DNA of 64,000 nucleotides from Winslowiella arboricola (GCF_025527015.1 NZ_JAODIM010000043.1:558001-622000); one strand, 5' to 3'; positions 8,578 through 18,190 are shown, counted from the stretch's first letter. Numbers and translations are program-made. The notes: generated by a model not told the origin, from the sequence alone.

Positions 8578-9713
8578 TGATAAAACTGGAAAATCTCACT
8601 AAACAATTTACCCAGAAAAACGGCACCACTTTTAATGCCGTCGATAATGTCAGCCTGAATGTGCCTGAGGGCGAGATGTGTGTGCTGCTTGGTCCGTCCG
8701 GTTGCGGTAAAACCACCACATTAAAGATGATTAACCGTCTGATCCCCTCTACCAGCGGCACAATTCTGATTAATGGCGAAGATACCAGTAATCTCGATAC
8801 CACTACGCTGCGGCGTAATATTGGCTATGTGATCCAGCAAATTGGTCTGTTTCCCAATATGACCATTGAAGAGAATATTACCGTCGTACCGCGGATGCTG
8901 GGCTGGGATAAAAAGCGCTGTAAAGATCGCGCCAGCGAGCTGATGAGCATGGTGGCGCTGGATCCGACCAAATTTCTGCACCGCTATCCCAAAGAGATGT
9001 CCGGTGGTCAGCAGCAGCGTATCGGCGTGATTCGCGCGCTGGCGGCGGATCCACCGGTACTGCTGATGGATGAGCCTTTTGGTGCGGTGGACCCGATTAA
9101 CCGTGAAGTGATTCAGAATGAGTTTCTTGATATGCAGCGCCAGCTGAAGAAAACCGTGATGCTGGTCAGCCATGATATTGATGAAGCGCTAAAACTGGGC
9201 GACCGTATTGCGGTGTTTGGTCAGGGTAAAATCGTCCAGTGCGCCAGTCCGGATGAGCTGCTGGCGAAACCGGCCAATGAGTTTGTTGGCTCTTTTGTCG
9301 GCCAGGACCGTACGCTGAAACGCCTGCTGCTGGTGCAGGCAGGTGACGTGACCGATCAGCAGCCAACCATAACGGTGCAGAAATCGACGTCGCTGTCAGA
9401 TGCCTTTGGCACCATGGACGATAATGATATGCGCTCGGTTACCGTGGTGGATGATGACGGTAAGCCACTTGGCTTTGTCAAACGTCGCGAAGCGCGTGGC
9501 GCCAGCGGTGTCTGCGCAGAAATGCTGCATCAGTTTACCGTTACTGGTCGTGCGGAAGAGAACCTGCGTGTAGTACTGTCAAAATTGTATGAACACAATC
9601 TGGTATGGATGCCGATTGTTGATGAAGAGGGCCGCTACAGCGGTGAGATTTCGCAGGATTATATTGCTGATTATCTCAGTTCTGGTCGTACGCGGCGGGC
9701 GCTGGGCCTGTAG
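8577..9713 (+). CDS. osmV: Osmoprotectant ABC importer, ATPase subunit with CBS domains
   Basis: Cytosolic ATPase driving the OsmU importer, 378 residues. Walker A is GPSGCGKTT at 38-46, the Q-loop is VIQQIGLFPNMT, the signature is MSGGQQQRIG near 140, Walker B is VLLMDEPFGAVD near 160, and the switch His is in LVSHDIDEA. After residue 250 there are two CBS motifs (TMDDNDMRSVTVVDDDGKP and LSKLYEHNLVWMPIVDEEG). In this family such domains sense ionic strength and gate transport. A REP-type hairpin with a T-rich run follows the stop and may act as terminator. Confidence 0.92.
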   Translation: MIKLENLTKQFTQKNGTTFNAVDNVSLNVPEGEMCVLLGPSGCGKTTTLKMINRLIPSTSGTILINGEDTSNLDTTTLRRNIGYVIQQIGLFPNMTIEENITVVPRMLGWDKKRCKDRASELMSMVALDPTKFLHRYPKEMSGGQQQRIGVIRALAADPPVLLMDEPFGAVDPINREVIQNEFLDMQRQLKKTVMLVSHDIDEALKLGDRIAVFGQGKIVQCASPDELLAKPANEFVGSFVGQDRTLKRLLLVQAGDVTDQQPTITVQKSTSLSDAFGTMDDNDMRSVTVVDDDGKPLGFVKRREARGASGVCAEMLHQFTVTGRAEENLRVVLSKLYEHNLVWMPIVDEEGRYSGEISQDYIADYLSSGRTRRALGL

Positions 9714-9730
9714 TGGTCGGTATTTTTTCC

Positions 9731-9764
9731 GTAGGGCGGCGTTCTCGCCGCCCTTATTTCTTTT
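9731..9764 (+). repeat. GTAG-headed REP-type palindrome, also a likely terminator
   Basis: GTAG head followed by GGGCGGCG-TTCT-CGCCGCCC (9734-9753) and then TTATTTCTTTTA. The same palindrome recurs at 28405-28509 and 30652-30671. Here it separates convergent osmV and ynfK and, with the T-rich tract, can end osmV transcription. Confidence 0.8.
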
Positions 9765-10428
9765 ATTTAACCACCGACAGATCGAGATATTTTGCCAGTT
9801 CACGCTGTTCGGCACGCGGTAAGTAAGGCAGCTCGCCTAACAGCGGCGCCGGGATCTTATCGCGTAAGACATCGATAATCTCTGCGTAGTGCGCCAGTCC
9901 CGGATTGATGCGATTTGCTACCCACCCCAGCAGCGGCAGACCATCGTTAATCACCGATTCTGCGGTTAACAGTGCATGGCTGATACAACCGGACTGGATA
10001 CCCACCACCATTACGACCGGCAGTTTCTCCAGCACCGCCCACTCAGAGAGCGGACGCAGGTCATTCATCAGACTGCGCCAGCCGCCGGTACCCTCAACCA
10101 CCACCGCATCCGCCTGCTCGCTTAAGTGCTGCAAACCTGAACTCAACAGACTGTAACTGATTTTATGATCGCGGCTGGTGCTGATCTCATCTTCCTGCAA
10201 GGTAAAGGGATTTATAGCCTGATACGGCAGTTGCAGACTGGAAGAGGCTTGCAGCACAAGGGCATCCTTGTTGCGTAAGCCCTCCTCCGTTTGCTGGCTG
10301 CTTTTTGCTACCGGCTTATAACCCACCACGCGGGGGTACTCAGCGGACAGTTTTTGCAACAGTGCGCGGGAAACCACCGTTTTTCCGACAGCAGTATCCG
10401 TACCGGTTACGAATATACGACTAAACAT
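9763..10428 (-). CDS. ynfK: Dethiobiotin synthetase paralogue
   Basis: ATP-dependent carboxylase-ligase family (BioD), which closes the ureido ring of dethiobiotin from diaminopelargonate and CO2. The protein is 221 residues. The P-loop GTDTAVGKTVVSRAL at residues 8-22, KPVAKSS with the conserved Lys near 38, and VVEGTGGWRSLM with the EGAGG-type motif are all present. The N-terminus MFSRIFVTGTDT is the family start. Position beside mlc is that of E. coli ynfK (bioD2), not the bio operon copy. It may support biotin synthesis under other conditions; true activity is inferred. Confidence 0.9.
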   Translation of the reverse strand: MFSRIFVTGTDTAVGKTVVSRALLQKLSAEYPRVVGYKPVAKSSQQTEEGLRNKDALVLQASSSLQLPYQAINPFTLQEDEISTSRDHKISYSLLSSGLQHLSEQADAVVVEGTGGWRSLMNDLRPLSEWAVLEKLPVVMVVGIQSGCISHALLTAESVINDGLPLLGWVANRINPGLAHYAEIIDVLRDKIPAPLLGELPYLPRAEQRELAKYLDLSVVK

Positions 10429-10560
10429 GGGTGTGTCTCCGACAGGCCAGCAACCTGAAATTAATGATTTTGCTCAAAGGTTTGTGTCGGAAAATTGTAG
10501 AGTAGCGCGCCGGACGCCAGTTTGCGTTAGCGCAAGCTTTTGTGGATAAGCAGCAACTGA

Positions 10561-11778
10561 TTAGCCCTGCAACAGTTTGACCAGCAGAGAGCCGTTATAT
10601 AGCGCATCTTTAACCAGCGCCGCGCCAGGCATGGTACCCAGATTAACAAACTGAGTCGGTTCCACATCGATTTGCCGGCTGTAAGCAGGCAGCGATTGCT
10701 GGCGAATACAGGCGGTTATCGCCGGATAAAGGATCTCCGCGGCGCGATTGAGCGGCGAACCAATCAGAATTTTTTGCGGATTAAACAGATTGACCATCAC
10801 TGCCACAATGCGACCCACGCTGCTGCCGACGCCAGCAATAATATCTCTGGCGAGCTGATCGCCGGCCAGCGCCGCATCACAAAGTGCGGATACCGTCAGC
10901 GGCTGATTATGCAGCGTGGAAGCTGGCGCTAAGGCCATACGCTGCCTGGCGAGGGCCAGAATGCTGCTGATACTGGCCACGGTTTCCAGGCAACCATGGT
11001 TGCCGCAGTAACACTGCTTACCGTAGGGATCGACCTGCGTATGACCAATCTCCACCAGAGTACTGTTGCCATTATGCAGCAGGCGTCCGCCGGTAATCAC
11101 TCCGGCGCCGACATTATGATCAATCACCACATGGATCACATCGCGTGCGCCGCGTGAGGCGCCAAACAGTGACTCCGCCATGGTCCAGGCACAAATATCA
11201 TGCTGAATGTAGATCGGCAAACCGGTGCGTTGTTCCAGCTCCGGCCCCAGTGGCATATCGACCACTTCGTAAAACGGCATGCGATGCACAATGCCGCTGC
11301 GGGTATTAATAATGCCCGGCAGCGTAATCGCAATGGCAGTCAGACGTTCGAGCTTGCGCTGATGGCGAATAAAAAACTGGTCAATTTCAGCGGTAATGCG
11401 CGTTAACAGCGGCTCACGGCCTTCCTGCGGCAACGGGAGTTGCTGCTCAATCACCAGCGCACTGCTCAGATCGCGCAGCGCCAGGGTAATTTCCCCTTCG
11501 CTGATCCGCACAGAAAGATAGTGCCAGGCGGCAGTATCGAGGATCAGGCCAACCGCTGGCCGACCGCGGCTGCCCATCTCCTGAAACTCAGTTTCCTGCA
11601 CCAGATGGGCTTCGAGCATTTCGCGCACAATTTTAGTAATACTGGCCGGAGCCAGTTGCGCAAGTCTGGACAGCTCAATGCGCGAAATCGGACCAAATTG
11701 ATCTATCAGGCGATAAACAACGCCAGCATTGGTCTGCTTTATCTGGTCTATATGCCCAGGCTGACTATCCGCTATCAC
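10561..11778 (-). CDS. mlc: Mlc, ROK-family repressor of PTS sugar genes
   Basis: DNA-binding repressor of glucose-type PTS genes (ptsG, manXYZ, ptsHI, malT in E. coli), released when dephospho-EIICB(Glc) sequesters it at the membrane. 405 residues. The N-terminal HTH spans about 15-65 (ISRIELSRLAQLAPASITKIVREML), then the ROK domain with IAITLPGI, DHNVGAGVI, IEIGHTQVDPYGK and the zinc cluster CYCGNHGCLE near 255-265. Translation begins with GTG at 11778 (VIADSQPGHIDQ), as in E. coli. A perfect TTATTTT-N8-AAAATAA palindrome lies 15 bp upstream and suits Mlc autoregulation. Confidence 0.95.
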   Translation of the reverse strand: MIADSQPGHIDQIKQTNAGVVYRLIDQFGPISRIELSRLAQLAPASITKIVREMLEAHLVQETEFQEMGSRGRPAVGLILDTAAWHYLSVRISEGEITLALRDLSSALVIEQQLPLPQEGREPLLTRITAEIDQFFIRHQRKLERLTAIAITLPGIINTRSGIVHRMPFYEVVDMPLGPELEQRTGLPIYIQHDICAWTMAESLFGASRGARDVIHVVIDHNVGAGVITGGRLLHNGNSTLVEIGHTQVDPYGKQCYCGNHGCLETVASISSILALARQRMALAPASTLHNQPLTVSALCDAALAGDQLARDIIAGVGSSVGRIVAVMVNLFNPQKILIGSPLNRAAEILYPAITACIRQQSLPAYSRQIDVEPTQFVNLGTMPGAALVKDALYNGSLLVKLLQG

Positions 11779-11792
11779 AACCCTGCTCCCGC

Positions 11793-11814
11793 TTATTTTC
11801 GCGCTTCAAAATAA
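11793..11814 (-). promoter_or_regulatory. Candidate Mlc operator (autoregulation)
   Basis: TTATTTT (11793-11799), 8-base spacer, AAAATAA (11808-11814). The spacing and TTATTTT arms resemble Mlc sites at ptsG. It sits immediately upstream of the mlc GTG start. Known Mlc autoregulation in E. coli makes this the obvious ligand. Confidence 0.6.
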
Positions 11815-11934
11815 ACCCTTTTCGCTATGGTGAAACACTTGGCGGGTTGCGTCAAATATTTGATTCGATATGTGATTTACTGCACACAAAAGCGCTTATA
11901 ACGCGCGTAAAACGGTCAATCAATCTGTTGCCAG

Positions 11935-12819
11935 CTACTTTAGCAACAGGCCCATCATATGCTGGAGCACCGCGCTCTGTTCGCGCTGTTTCGCCCAGAC
12001 CAGCCAGACTTCAGATAATGCATCGTGCTGTTGTAACGGCAGCCAGACCACATCCGTAAGGTGTATCCGTTTAAATGACGCCGGCAAAATCGACACGCCA
12101 AGACCGGTGGAAACCAGACCGAGAATCGTCATTGCCTCCCCCACTTCCTGGGTGATATAGGGTTCAATATTGTGGCGCTGCAGCATCCCGAGAATTTCGC
12201 TGTATAACGCGGTGCCGACCTGAGGGTCAAAAAAAACAAACGGTTCACTGGCCAGCGCCTGCAACGGGATACTCTGCTTCTGCGCCAGCGGATGGGCGCG
12301 ATGCACCAGCGCATATAAGGGTTCGCGCAAAATCAGTTTATGGTCGAGATTATCCGGCAGTGGCGTATTGCGCATCACTCCCAGATCGAGGCGTCCGTCA
12401 CTCAACGGATCCAGCTGCTGGCGGGTGTTAATTTCTTGCATCTGAATATGCACCTGCGGATAACGCTGGCGAAAAATAAACAGCGCATCGGAAACCGGGG
12501 CGATAAAAGGCGCGGAAGAGGTAAAACCAATGCGCAGCTCACCTTCAACCCCCATATGTAAGCGTGCGGCTTTATCCGCTGCCTGCTCCACATTCAGCAA
12601 TATCTGCCGGGCATCGCTAAGAAACTGTTGGCCTGCCGCGGTGAGATTGACGCTGCGATTAGTACGCGCCAGCAGACGTGCGCCAATTTGTTGTTCCAGC
12701 AGCAATATTTGCTGGCTGAGCGGCGGCTGCGAGATATTCAGGCGCTGAGCGGCACGGCCAAAATGCAGCTCTTCGGCGACGGCGATAAAGTAGCGAAGAT
12801 GACGTAATTCGATATTCAT
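11935..12819 (-). CDS. ynfL: LysR-type transcriptional regulator (YnfL-like)
   Basis: 294-residue LysR regulator. The N-terminal winged HTH is MNIELRHLRYFIAVAEELHFGRAAQRLNISQPPLSQQ at 1-37, with a linker helix to about 65. The rest is a periplasmic-binding-like effector domain (ELRIGFTSSAPFIAPVS, VVWLPLQ). It is divergent from the MFS gene ynfM across 95 bp, as in E. coli, so control of ynfM is the likely role. The effector is unknown. The intergenic region is AT-rich with no clear T-N11-A box picked out. Confidence 0.92.
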   Translation of the reverse strand: MNIELRHLRYFIAVAEELHFGRAAQRLNISQPPLSQQILLLEQQIGARLLARTNRSVNLTAAGQQFLSDARQILLNVEQAADKAARLHMGVEGELRIGFTSSAPFIAPVSDALFIFRQRYPQVHIQMQEINTRQQLDPLSDGRLDLGVMRNTPLPDNLDHKLILREPLYALVHRAHPLAQKQSIPLQALASEPFVFFDPQVGTALYSEILGMLQRHNIEPYITQEVGEAMTILGLVSTGLGVSILPASFKRIHLTDVVWLPLQQHDALSEVWLVWAKQREQSAVLQHMMGLLLK

Positions 12820-12914
12820 ACTTTAAACGTCTTATTTGAGATTATTAATATATTAGACATCATAATGCAGCTTGCCTAAGGTTAACACTCTGATTTTATT
12901 CCTGAGGAACCGTT

Positions 12915-14171
12915 GTGAACCGCTCATCCCAGACCGTTACGTTGGACGACTCCAGCCTTGAACGCGTCTCCACTTCCGCATCAGCAAAAAACCTGTTTAT
13001 TACTCGCGGTACGCCGCAATTTATGCGCGTTACCTTAGCGCTATTTTCTGCCGGACTGGCCACTTTTGTGCTGCTCTACTGCGTGCAACCGATTTTGCCG
13101 GTATTGTCGCAGCAGTTTGGTGTTTCGCCTGCTCAGAGCAGTATTTCACTGTCGATTGCGACCGGCATGATGGCGCTGGGGCTGCTGTTTACCGGCCCGC
13201 TTTCCGACGCCATTGGCCGCAAATCGGTGATGGTTACCGCGCTGCTGCTGGCGGCGATCTGTACCCTGATTTCGGCAACTATGACCAGCTGGCATGGCAT
13301 TCTGCTGATGCGTGCATTGATCGGTCTGTCACTGAGCGGTGTGGCGGCAGTGGGTATGACCTACCTCAGCGAAGAGATTCATCCCAGCGTGGTGGCTTTT
13401 TCAATGGGGTTATATATCAGCGGCAACTCGATTGGCGGCATGAGCGGTCGCCTGCTGACCGGGGTAATTACTGATTTTTCCTCATGGCGCGTAGCGGTGA
13501 CGACCGTAGGTTGTTTCTCTCTCGCCGCCGCCCTGATGTTCTGGAAAATTCTGCCTGCATCGCGCCATTTTCGTCCGGCATCGCTGCGTCCGCGCAATTT
13601 ACTGATTAATTTCCGTCTGCACTGGCGTGATGCGGGTCTGCCGCTGCTATTTGCCGAAGGTTTTCTGCTGATGGGCGCGTTTGTCACCCTGTTCAACTAT
13701 ATCGGCTATCGCCTGTTAAGTGCGCCATGGTATCTCAGTCAGGCCGTTGTCGGTCTGCTGTCAGTAGTTTATCTCACCGGTTCATGGAGTTCACCTAAAG
13801 CAGGCGCGATGACCGCCCGTTTTGGCCGCGGTAAAGTGCTGCTGTTCTCCACCGCCATTATGCTTAGCGGCTTACTTCTTACCGCATTCAATATGTTGTG
13901 GCTGATTTTTATCGGCATGATGCTGTTTTCCGCCGGTTTCTTTGCCGCCCACTCCGTTGCCAGCGGCTGGATCGGCAAACGCGCCCGCCGTGCCCGCGGC
14001 CAGGCTTCTTCGCTGTATCTGTTTTGTTACTATGTCGGTTCCAGCGTCGCCGGTACGCTGGGTGGGGTGTTCTGGCATAATTATGGCTGGCCGGGCATTA
14101 CGGCTTTTATTGGTACATTACTGGTGCTGGCGCTGCTGGTCGGTTACCGCCTGAAACAACGGCAGTTGTAA
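12915..14171 (+). CDS. ynfM: MFS transporter YnfM
   Basis: Inner-membrane 12-helix major facilitator, 418 residues. The loop motif is GPLSDAIGRKSVMV near residue 95, and RGTPQFMRVTLALFSAGLATF marks the first helix of the YnfM group. It starts with GTG at 12915, preceded by GAGGAAC with good spacing. YnfM belongs to the DHA1-type exporters; the physiological substrate is unproven. Divergent LysR gene ynfL is the likely regulator. In E. coli asr follows; here tus follows directly. Confidence 0.92.
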   Translation: MNRSSQTVTLDDSSLERVSTSASAKNLFITRGTPQFMRVTLALFSAGLATFVLLYCVQPILPVLSQQFGVSPAQSSISLSIATGMMALGLLFTGPLSDAIGRKSVMVTALLLAAICTLISATMTSWHGILLMRALIGLSLSGVAAVGMTYLSEEIHPSVVAFSMGLYISGNSIGGMSGRLLTGVITDFSSWRVAVTTVGCFSLAAALMFWKILPASRHFRPASLRPRNLLINFRLHWRDAGLPLLFAEGFLLMGAFVTLFNYIGYRLLSAPWYLSQAVVGLLSVVYLTGSWSSPKAGAMTARFGRGKVLLFSTAIMLSGLLLTAFNMLWLIFIGMMLFSAGFFAAHSVASGWIGKRARRARGQASSLYLFCYYVGSSVAGTLGGVFWHNYGWPGITAFIGTLLVLALLVGYRLKQRQL

Positions 14172-14180
14172 TGACAGAGT

Positions 14181-14208
14181 GGCCATAATGATTTATCTCA
14201 TTGTGGCC
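14181..14208 (+). terminator. Stem-loop after ynfM
   Basis: GGCCATAATGA (14181-14191) pairs with TCATTGTGGCC (14198-14208), with one G-T wobble and a six-base loop. There is no strong T tract directly after, so it may be a weak terminator or an mRNA end stabiliser. Confidence 0.5.
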
Positions 14209-14322
14209 GCGACTCATTGATATACTCCCTTCCTTCTCTTTTTTACCTGCCCCGGCCATTCCCTGTTGAAAAATAAACGACGCTGATGCTGAAATATGCA
14301 CTAATACAGACTATAGTCGTTT

Positions 14323-14339
14323 GTATGTTGTAACTAAAG
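14323..14339 (+). promoter_or_regulatory. Replication termination site (TerB-type) upstream of tus
   Basis: GTATGTTGTAACTAAAG is identical over these 17 bases to the E. coli TerB core. It lies 8 bp before the tus ATG, the same place as in E. coli, where Tus bound here both stops forks and represses its own gene. By analogy with TerB the blocking face is the left end, so replication forks coming from low to high window coordinates would be arrested. Confidence 0.93.
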
Positions 14340-14347
14340 AGGGATCT

Positions 14348-15277
14348 ATGAGCCAATATGATGCTGTTGCCGCGCTACATCAGTGTGTTAATCAACTTGA
14401 AGCTGAACTGAACCAACTACAACAACAGTTACAATCGCTGCACCTGCTGGCTGGGCGGGTATTTAGCCTGCCCCCGGTGGTTAAAGGCAAAGAGCATGAT
14501 CCAATCAGGACTATCGACGTCAGACAACATCTCGGCAGCGAAGCGCTGCAACTGGGGATGGAACATTACTGCCGGCTGTTTATGCAACACCAGTCTGAAC
14601 AAATCAGCACCAAAGCCGCAGTGCGCCTGCCGGGGGCGCTCTGCTTTGCGGCGGATATGGTGCAGTCTGCCCGGCTTCACCAGCAGGTAGCCTGCGTTAA
14701 CCAGCTTAAAGTCCGGCTGGAGCAGATTATTACCGTCGAGTCCGGCGTTGAAAGCGAGGAGCGCTTTGATTTTGTTCATACTCATCTGCGCGGGCTGATT
14801 ACCCTTAATGCCTATCGCGCCATCACCCTGCTTGATGCACCCAATACCGTGCGCTTTGGCTGGGCGAATAAGCATATTGTGAAGAATCTGAGCCGCAAAG
14901 AAGTGCTGGAAAAACTGGAACGCGGCCTGAAAGCCGGTCGTGCGGTGGCACCCTGGAGCCGTGAACAGTGGGCAGAGAAAGTGCTGGAGGAGATTGAAGC
15001 GATTCGCTCCCTGCCGGCTAATGCCCGTCTGAAGATCAAGCGTCCGGTAAAAGTGCAGCCGATTGCCCGAACCTGGAATATCCAGCAGCAGAAACAGACG
15101 CAGCTGGCCTGCCCTTCACCGCTGCTGGTGCTTTGTGCTGATAAAAATCAGGTGCCGGCACTGGGAGAACTGCTTAATTACGATGCCGAACAGGTAAAAC
15201 ATCGCTATAAACCGCAGGCGGAAAAGCTGTTTGCCATCATTCCGCGCCTGCATCTGTATAGCGATCGGCTGGTGTAA
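14348..15277 (+). CDS. tus: Tus, DNA replication terminus site-binding protein
   Basis: Monomeric DNA-binding protein that halts the DnaB helicase in a polar way at Ter sites. It has 309 residues, the E. coli Tus length. Recognisable segments include YDAVAALHQCVNQLEAELNQL at the N-terminus, the central HTHLRGLITLNAYRAIT, GWANKHIVKNLSRKEVLEKLE with the basic interdomain residues that contact DNA, and the C-terminal YDAEQVKHRYKPQAEKLFAIIPRLHLYSDRLV. The ATG at 14348 follows AGAGGGAT. Its presence places the window in the termination region of the chromosome. Confidence 0.97.
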   Translation: MSQYDAVAALHQCVNQLEAELNQLQQQLQSLHLLAGRVFSLPPVVKGKEHDPIRTIDVRQHLGSEALQLGMEHYCRLFMQHQSEQISTKAAVRLPGALCFAADMVQSARLHQQVACVNQLKVRLEQIITVESGVESEERFDFVHTHLRGLITLNAYRAITLLDAPNTVRFGWANKHIVKNLSRKEVLEKLERGLKAGRAVAPWSREQWAEKVLEEIEAIRSLPANARLKIKRPVKVQPIARTWNIQQQKQTQLACPSPLLVLCADKNQVPALGELLNYDAEQVKHRYKPQAEKLFAIIPRLHLYSDRLV

Positions 15278-15289
15278 CGCAGCATAAAA

Positions 15290-15311
15290 AAGGGAGCCAG
15301 CTGGCTCCCTT
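15290..15311 (-). terminator. Terminator of fumC
   Basis: AAGGGAGCCAG (15290-15300) and CTGGCTCCCTT (15301-15311) form a perfect palindrome. On the minus strand it is followed by TTTTTATGC, a U tract for fumC. It may also end tus on the + strand, where no T tract is present. Confidence 0.75.
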
Positions 15312-15330
15312 ACGGCGTTCAGGCCGGATA

Positions 15331-16728
15331 TTACGACTTCATACTGCCGACCATATCTTCAGGTCGCACCCAGGCATCAAACTCTTCTTCCGTCAGATAA
15401 CCGAGTTTCAGCGCGGAGCCTTTCAGGGTCAGTCCCTCTTTATGCGCCTTTTTAGCAATTTCCGCGGCTTTGTCGTAGCCGATATGGGTATTCAGCGCGG
15501 TGACCAGCATCAGTGATTCATTCAGCAGCTGCTCGATACGGTCACGGTTTGGCTCGATACCCACCGCGCAGTGATGATTGAAGCTATCCATACCGTCCGC
15601 CAGCAGACGGATTGACTGCAGGAAGTTATGAATAATCATTGGACGGAACACGTTCAGTTCAAAATTACCGGATGCGCCACCCATATTGACCGCCACATCG
15701 TTACCCATCACCTGGCAGCACAACATGGTCATCGCTTCGCACTGGGTAGGGTTCACTTTACCTGGCATGATTGAACTGCCCGGTTCGTTTTCCGGAATGG
15801 CGATTTCGCCGATTCCACAGCGCGGACCAGAAGAGAGCCAGCGCACATCGTTGGCAATCTTCATCAGAGAAGCCGCCAGACCTTTCAGTGCGCCATGGGC
15901 ATGCACCAGCGCATCACAGGCTGCCAGCGCCTCAAATTTATTCGGCGCAGTGACAAAGGGCTGTTGCGTCAGTTCCGCCAGCTCTTTTGCAACACGCACC
16001 GCATATTCCGGGTGAGTATTCAGTCCGGTGCCTACTGCGGTACCGCCCAGCGCCAGCTCGGCCACATGCGGAATGCTCTGTTCGATATGCTTCAGGTTGT
16101 GCTCCAGCATCGCCACCCAGCCAGAGATCTCCTGGCCCAGCGTCAATGGTGTCGCATCCTGCAGATGGGTACGGCCGATTTTTACGATATCTTTATAAGC
16201 TTCCGCTTTGGCATGCAGCGTCTTTTTCAGCGTATGCAGTTGCGGAATCAGATGTTCACGCACGGCGATAACCGCCGCAACATGCATCGCAGTCGGGAAT
16301 ACATCATTGGAGCTCTGGCTCTTATTCACGTCATCATTTGGATGCACCAGACGTGACATGCCGCGCTCGCCACCGAGAATTTCACTTGCCCGGTTGGCCA
16401 GCACTTCATTCATATTCATATTGGTCTGGGTACCGGAACCGGTCTGCCAGATAGCAAGAGGGAATTCGTTTCCGTGCTGATCGGCAAGCACTTCATCCGC
16501 CGCTTTGATAATCGCTTCAGCGCGTTCAGCCGCCAGCAGGCCTAAATCACTGTTCACTTGTGCTGCGGCACGTTTAGTCAGTGCCAGCGCATGAACCAGC
16601 GCGGTGGGCATTTTTTCCGTAGAGATGCGAAAGTGTTCAAGTGAGCGCTGTGTCTGTGCGCCCCAAAGTTTATCAGCCGGTACATCAATGGGTCCCATTG
16701 AGTCTTTTTCAATGCGATTAGCGGCCAT
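15331..16728 (-). CDS. fumC: Fumarase class II
   Basis: Cytosolic, iron-independent fumarate hydratase of the TCA cycle, 465 residues, homotetrameric. The family signature [15 protein letters not shown] lies near residue 317, [13 protein letters not shown] near 98 and [14 protein letters not shown] near 128; these build the composite active site with the catalytic Ser and His. The start at 16728 ([12 protein letters not shown]) follows AAAGGAGACAGGA; the longer frame to 16752 has no ribosome site. E. coli has fumA immediately after fumC; here fumA is missing between fumC and manA. Confidence 0.97.
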   Translation of the reverse strand: MAANRIEKDSMGPIDVPADKLWGAQTQRSLEHFRISTEKMPTALVHALALTKRAAAQVNSDLGLLAAERAEAIIKAADEVLADQHGNEFPLAIWQTGSGTQTNMNMNEVLANRASEILGGERGMSRLVHPNDDVNKSQSSNDVFPTAMHVAAVIAVREHLIPQLHTLKKTLHAKAEAYKDIVKIGRTHLQDATPLTLGQEISGWVAMLEHNLKHIEQSIPHVAELALGGTAVGTGLNTHPEYAVRVAKELAELTQQPFVTAPNKFEALAACDALVHAHGALKGLAASLMKIANDVRWLSSGPRCGIGEIAIPENEPGSSIMPGKVNPTQCEAMTMLCCQVMGNDVAVNMGGASGNFELNVFRPMIIHNFLQSIRLLADGMDSFNHHCAVGIEPNRDRIEQLLNESLMLVTALNTHIGYDKAAEIAKKAHKEGLTLKGSALKLGYLTEEEFDAWVRPEDMVGSMKS

Positions 16729-16937
16729 TCCTGTCTCCTTTAGCACATACATTTGATTTAAAAGGCCCGGTTAACCGTGGCGGAACTCGCTACGGGCAAC
16801 AAAGGCGCGCAATATTCTGCCATACAATAATTTAACATTATGCGACTCAATCGTCCTTATTGCATTTCGACTGTATTTTTCAGGGTAGTTTCTGTTTTAA
16901 TAAACCCAGTTAAATTCATCTTAAACAGGGATAAATG

Positions 16938-18110
16938 ATGCAAAAGTTGCTCAATTCGTTGCAAAACTACGCATGGGGTAGCAAAACTGCCCTCACCGAG
17001 CTGTACGGCATTGCCAACCCCGACAATCTGCCGATGGCGGAAGTGTGGATGGGCGCGCATCCGAAAAGCAGTTCTTCGGTAGAGATTGACGGGAAAGTGC
17101 GTAGTCTGCGCAGCGTAATCGATAGTGATAAAACGCGTCTGCTGGGGGCCAACGTTGCTGAACGTTTTGGTGAACTGCCTTTTCTGTTTAAAGTCCTGTG
17201 TGCCGATCAACCTCTGTCGATTCAGGTGCATCCAAGTAAAGCGGCCGCCGAAGTGGGCTTTGCGAAAGAGAACGCGGCCGGTATCGATCTGAGCGCGGCG
17301 AATCGTAACTATAAAGATGCAAACCATAAGCCTGAGCTGGTATATGCCCTGACGCCATTCCTGGCGATTAACGGCTTCCGTGAAAACCGTGAAATTGTTT
17401 CACTGCTGCAGCCGGTGGCTGGCGCGCATCCGGCGATTGCGCATTTTCTGCAGCAACCCGATGCCGAAAGCCTTGCGCAGCTGTTCGCCAGCCTGCTTTC
17501 GCTGGAAGGTGAAGAGAAGTCGCTGGCGCTTGGTGTGCTGACATCGGCGCTTAACAGCCAGCAGGGTCAGCCATGGGATACCATCAAAGCAATTGCTGAA
17601 GTCTATCCTGATGACAGCGGTCTGTTCTCTCCGTTGCTGTTAAATGTGATCGAGCTGCAGCCTGGCGAAGCGATGTTCCTGTTTGCCGAAACCCCGCATG
17701 CTTATCTGCAGGGTGTGGCGCTGGAAGTGATGGCCAACTCTGATAACGTATTACGCGCAGGCCTGACGCCGAAGTATATCGATATCCCTGAACTGCTGGC
17801 GAATGTGCGCTTCAGCGCCAGCCCGTTTGACCGGCTGCTAACGCAACCTGAAGTTAATGGCAACACCCTGAACTTCCCGATCCCGGTCGATGATTTTGCC
17901 TTCGCCATTCATACGCTGGACAACACGCCTGCGGCATTAAGCCAGCAGAGCGCGTCCATTCTGTTCTGTATTGAAGGTGAAGCGATTATCACCCAAGGCG
18001 ATCAGCAACTGGTGCTGCAGGCTGGCGAATCCTGCTTTATCGCTGCCGATGAGACATCCGTCACCATCAGCGGCAGCGGACGCATCGCGCAGGCCTTTAA
18101 TACTTTGTAA
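16938..18110 (+). CDS. manA: Mannose-6-phosphate isomerase, class I
   Basis: Zinc enzyme interconverting mannose 6-phosphate and fructose 6-phosphate, feeding mannose into glycolysis and supplying GDP-mannose precursors. 390 residues. The cupin metal-binding motifs are QPLSIQVHPSK near residue 94, NHKPELVYAL near 130 and the later LFAETPHAYLQG near 255, followed by VMANSDNVLRAGLTPKYID. Two adjacent ATGs occur at 16935 and 16938; the second gives the family start MQKLLNSLQNYAWGS and better spacing from AGGG. Divergent from fumC. Confidence 0.97.
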   Translation: MQKLLNSLQNYAWGSKTALTELYGIANPDNLPMAEVWMGAHPKSSSSVEIDGKVRSLRSVIDSDKTRLLGANVAERFGELPFLFKVLCADQPLSIQVHPSKAAAEVGFAKENAAGIDLSAANRNYKDANHKPELVYALTPFLAINGFRENREIVSLLQPVAGAHPAIAHFLQQPDAESLAQLFASLLSLEGEEKSLALGVLTSALNSQQGQPWDTIKAIAEVYPDDSGLFSPLLLNVIELQPGEAMFLFAETPHAYLQGVALEVMANSDNVLRAGLTPKYIDIPELLANVRFSASPFDRLLTQPEVNGNTLNFPIPVDDFAFAIHTLDNTPAALSQQSASILFCIEGEAIITQGDQQLVLQAGESCFIAADETSVTISGSGRIAQAFNTL

Positions 18111-18167
18111 TTAATCCGACTGACGCCAGCCGGGACAATTGCTATTATTATTCAAGCTATTAATCAG

Positions 18168-18190
18168 AAAACGCCCGTGTGGCGTTTTTC
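18168..18190 (+). terminator. Intrinsic terminator of manA
   Basis: AAAACGCC (18168-18175), loop CGTGT, GGCGTTTT (18181-18188) continuing into TTC. Canonical short terminator. Confidence 0.85.
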
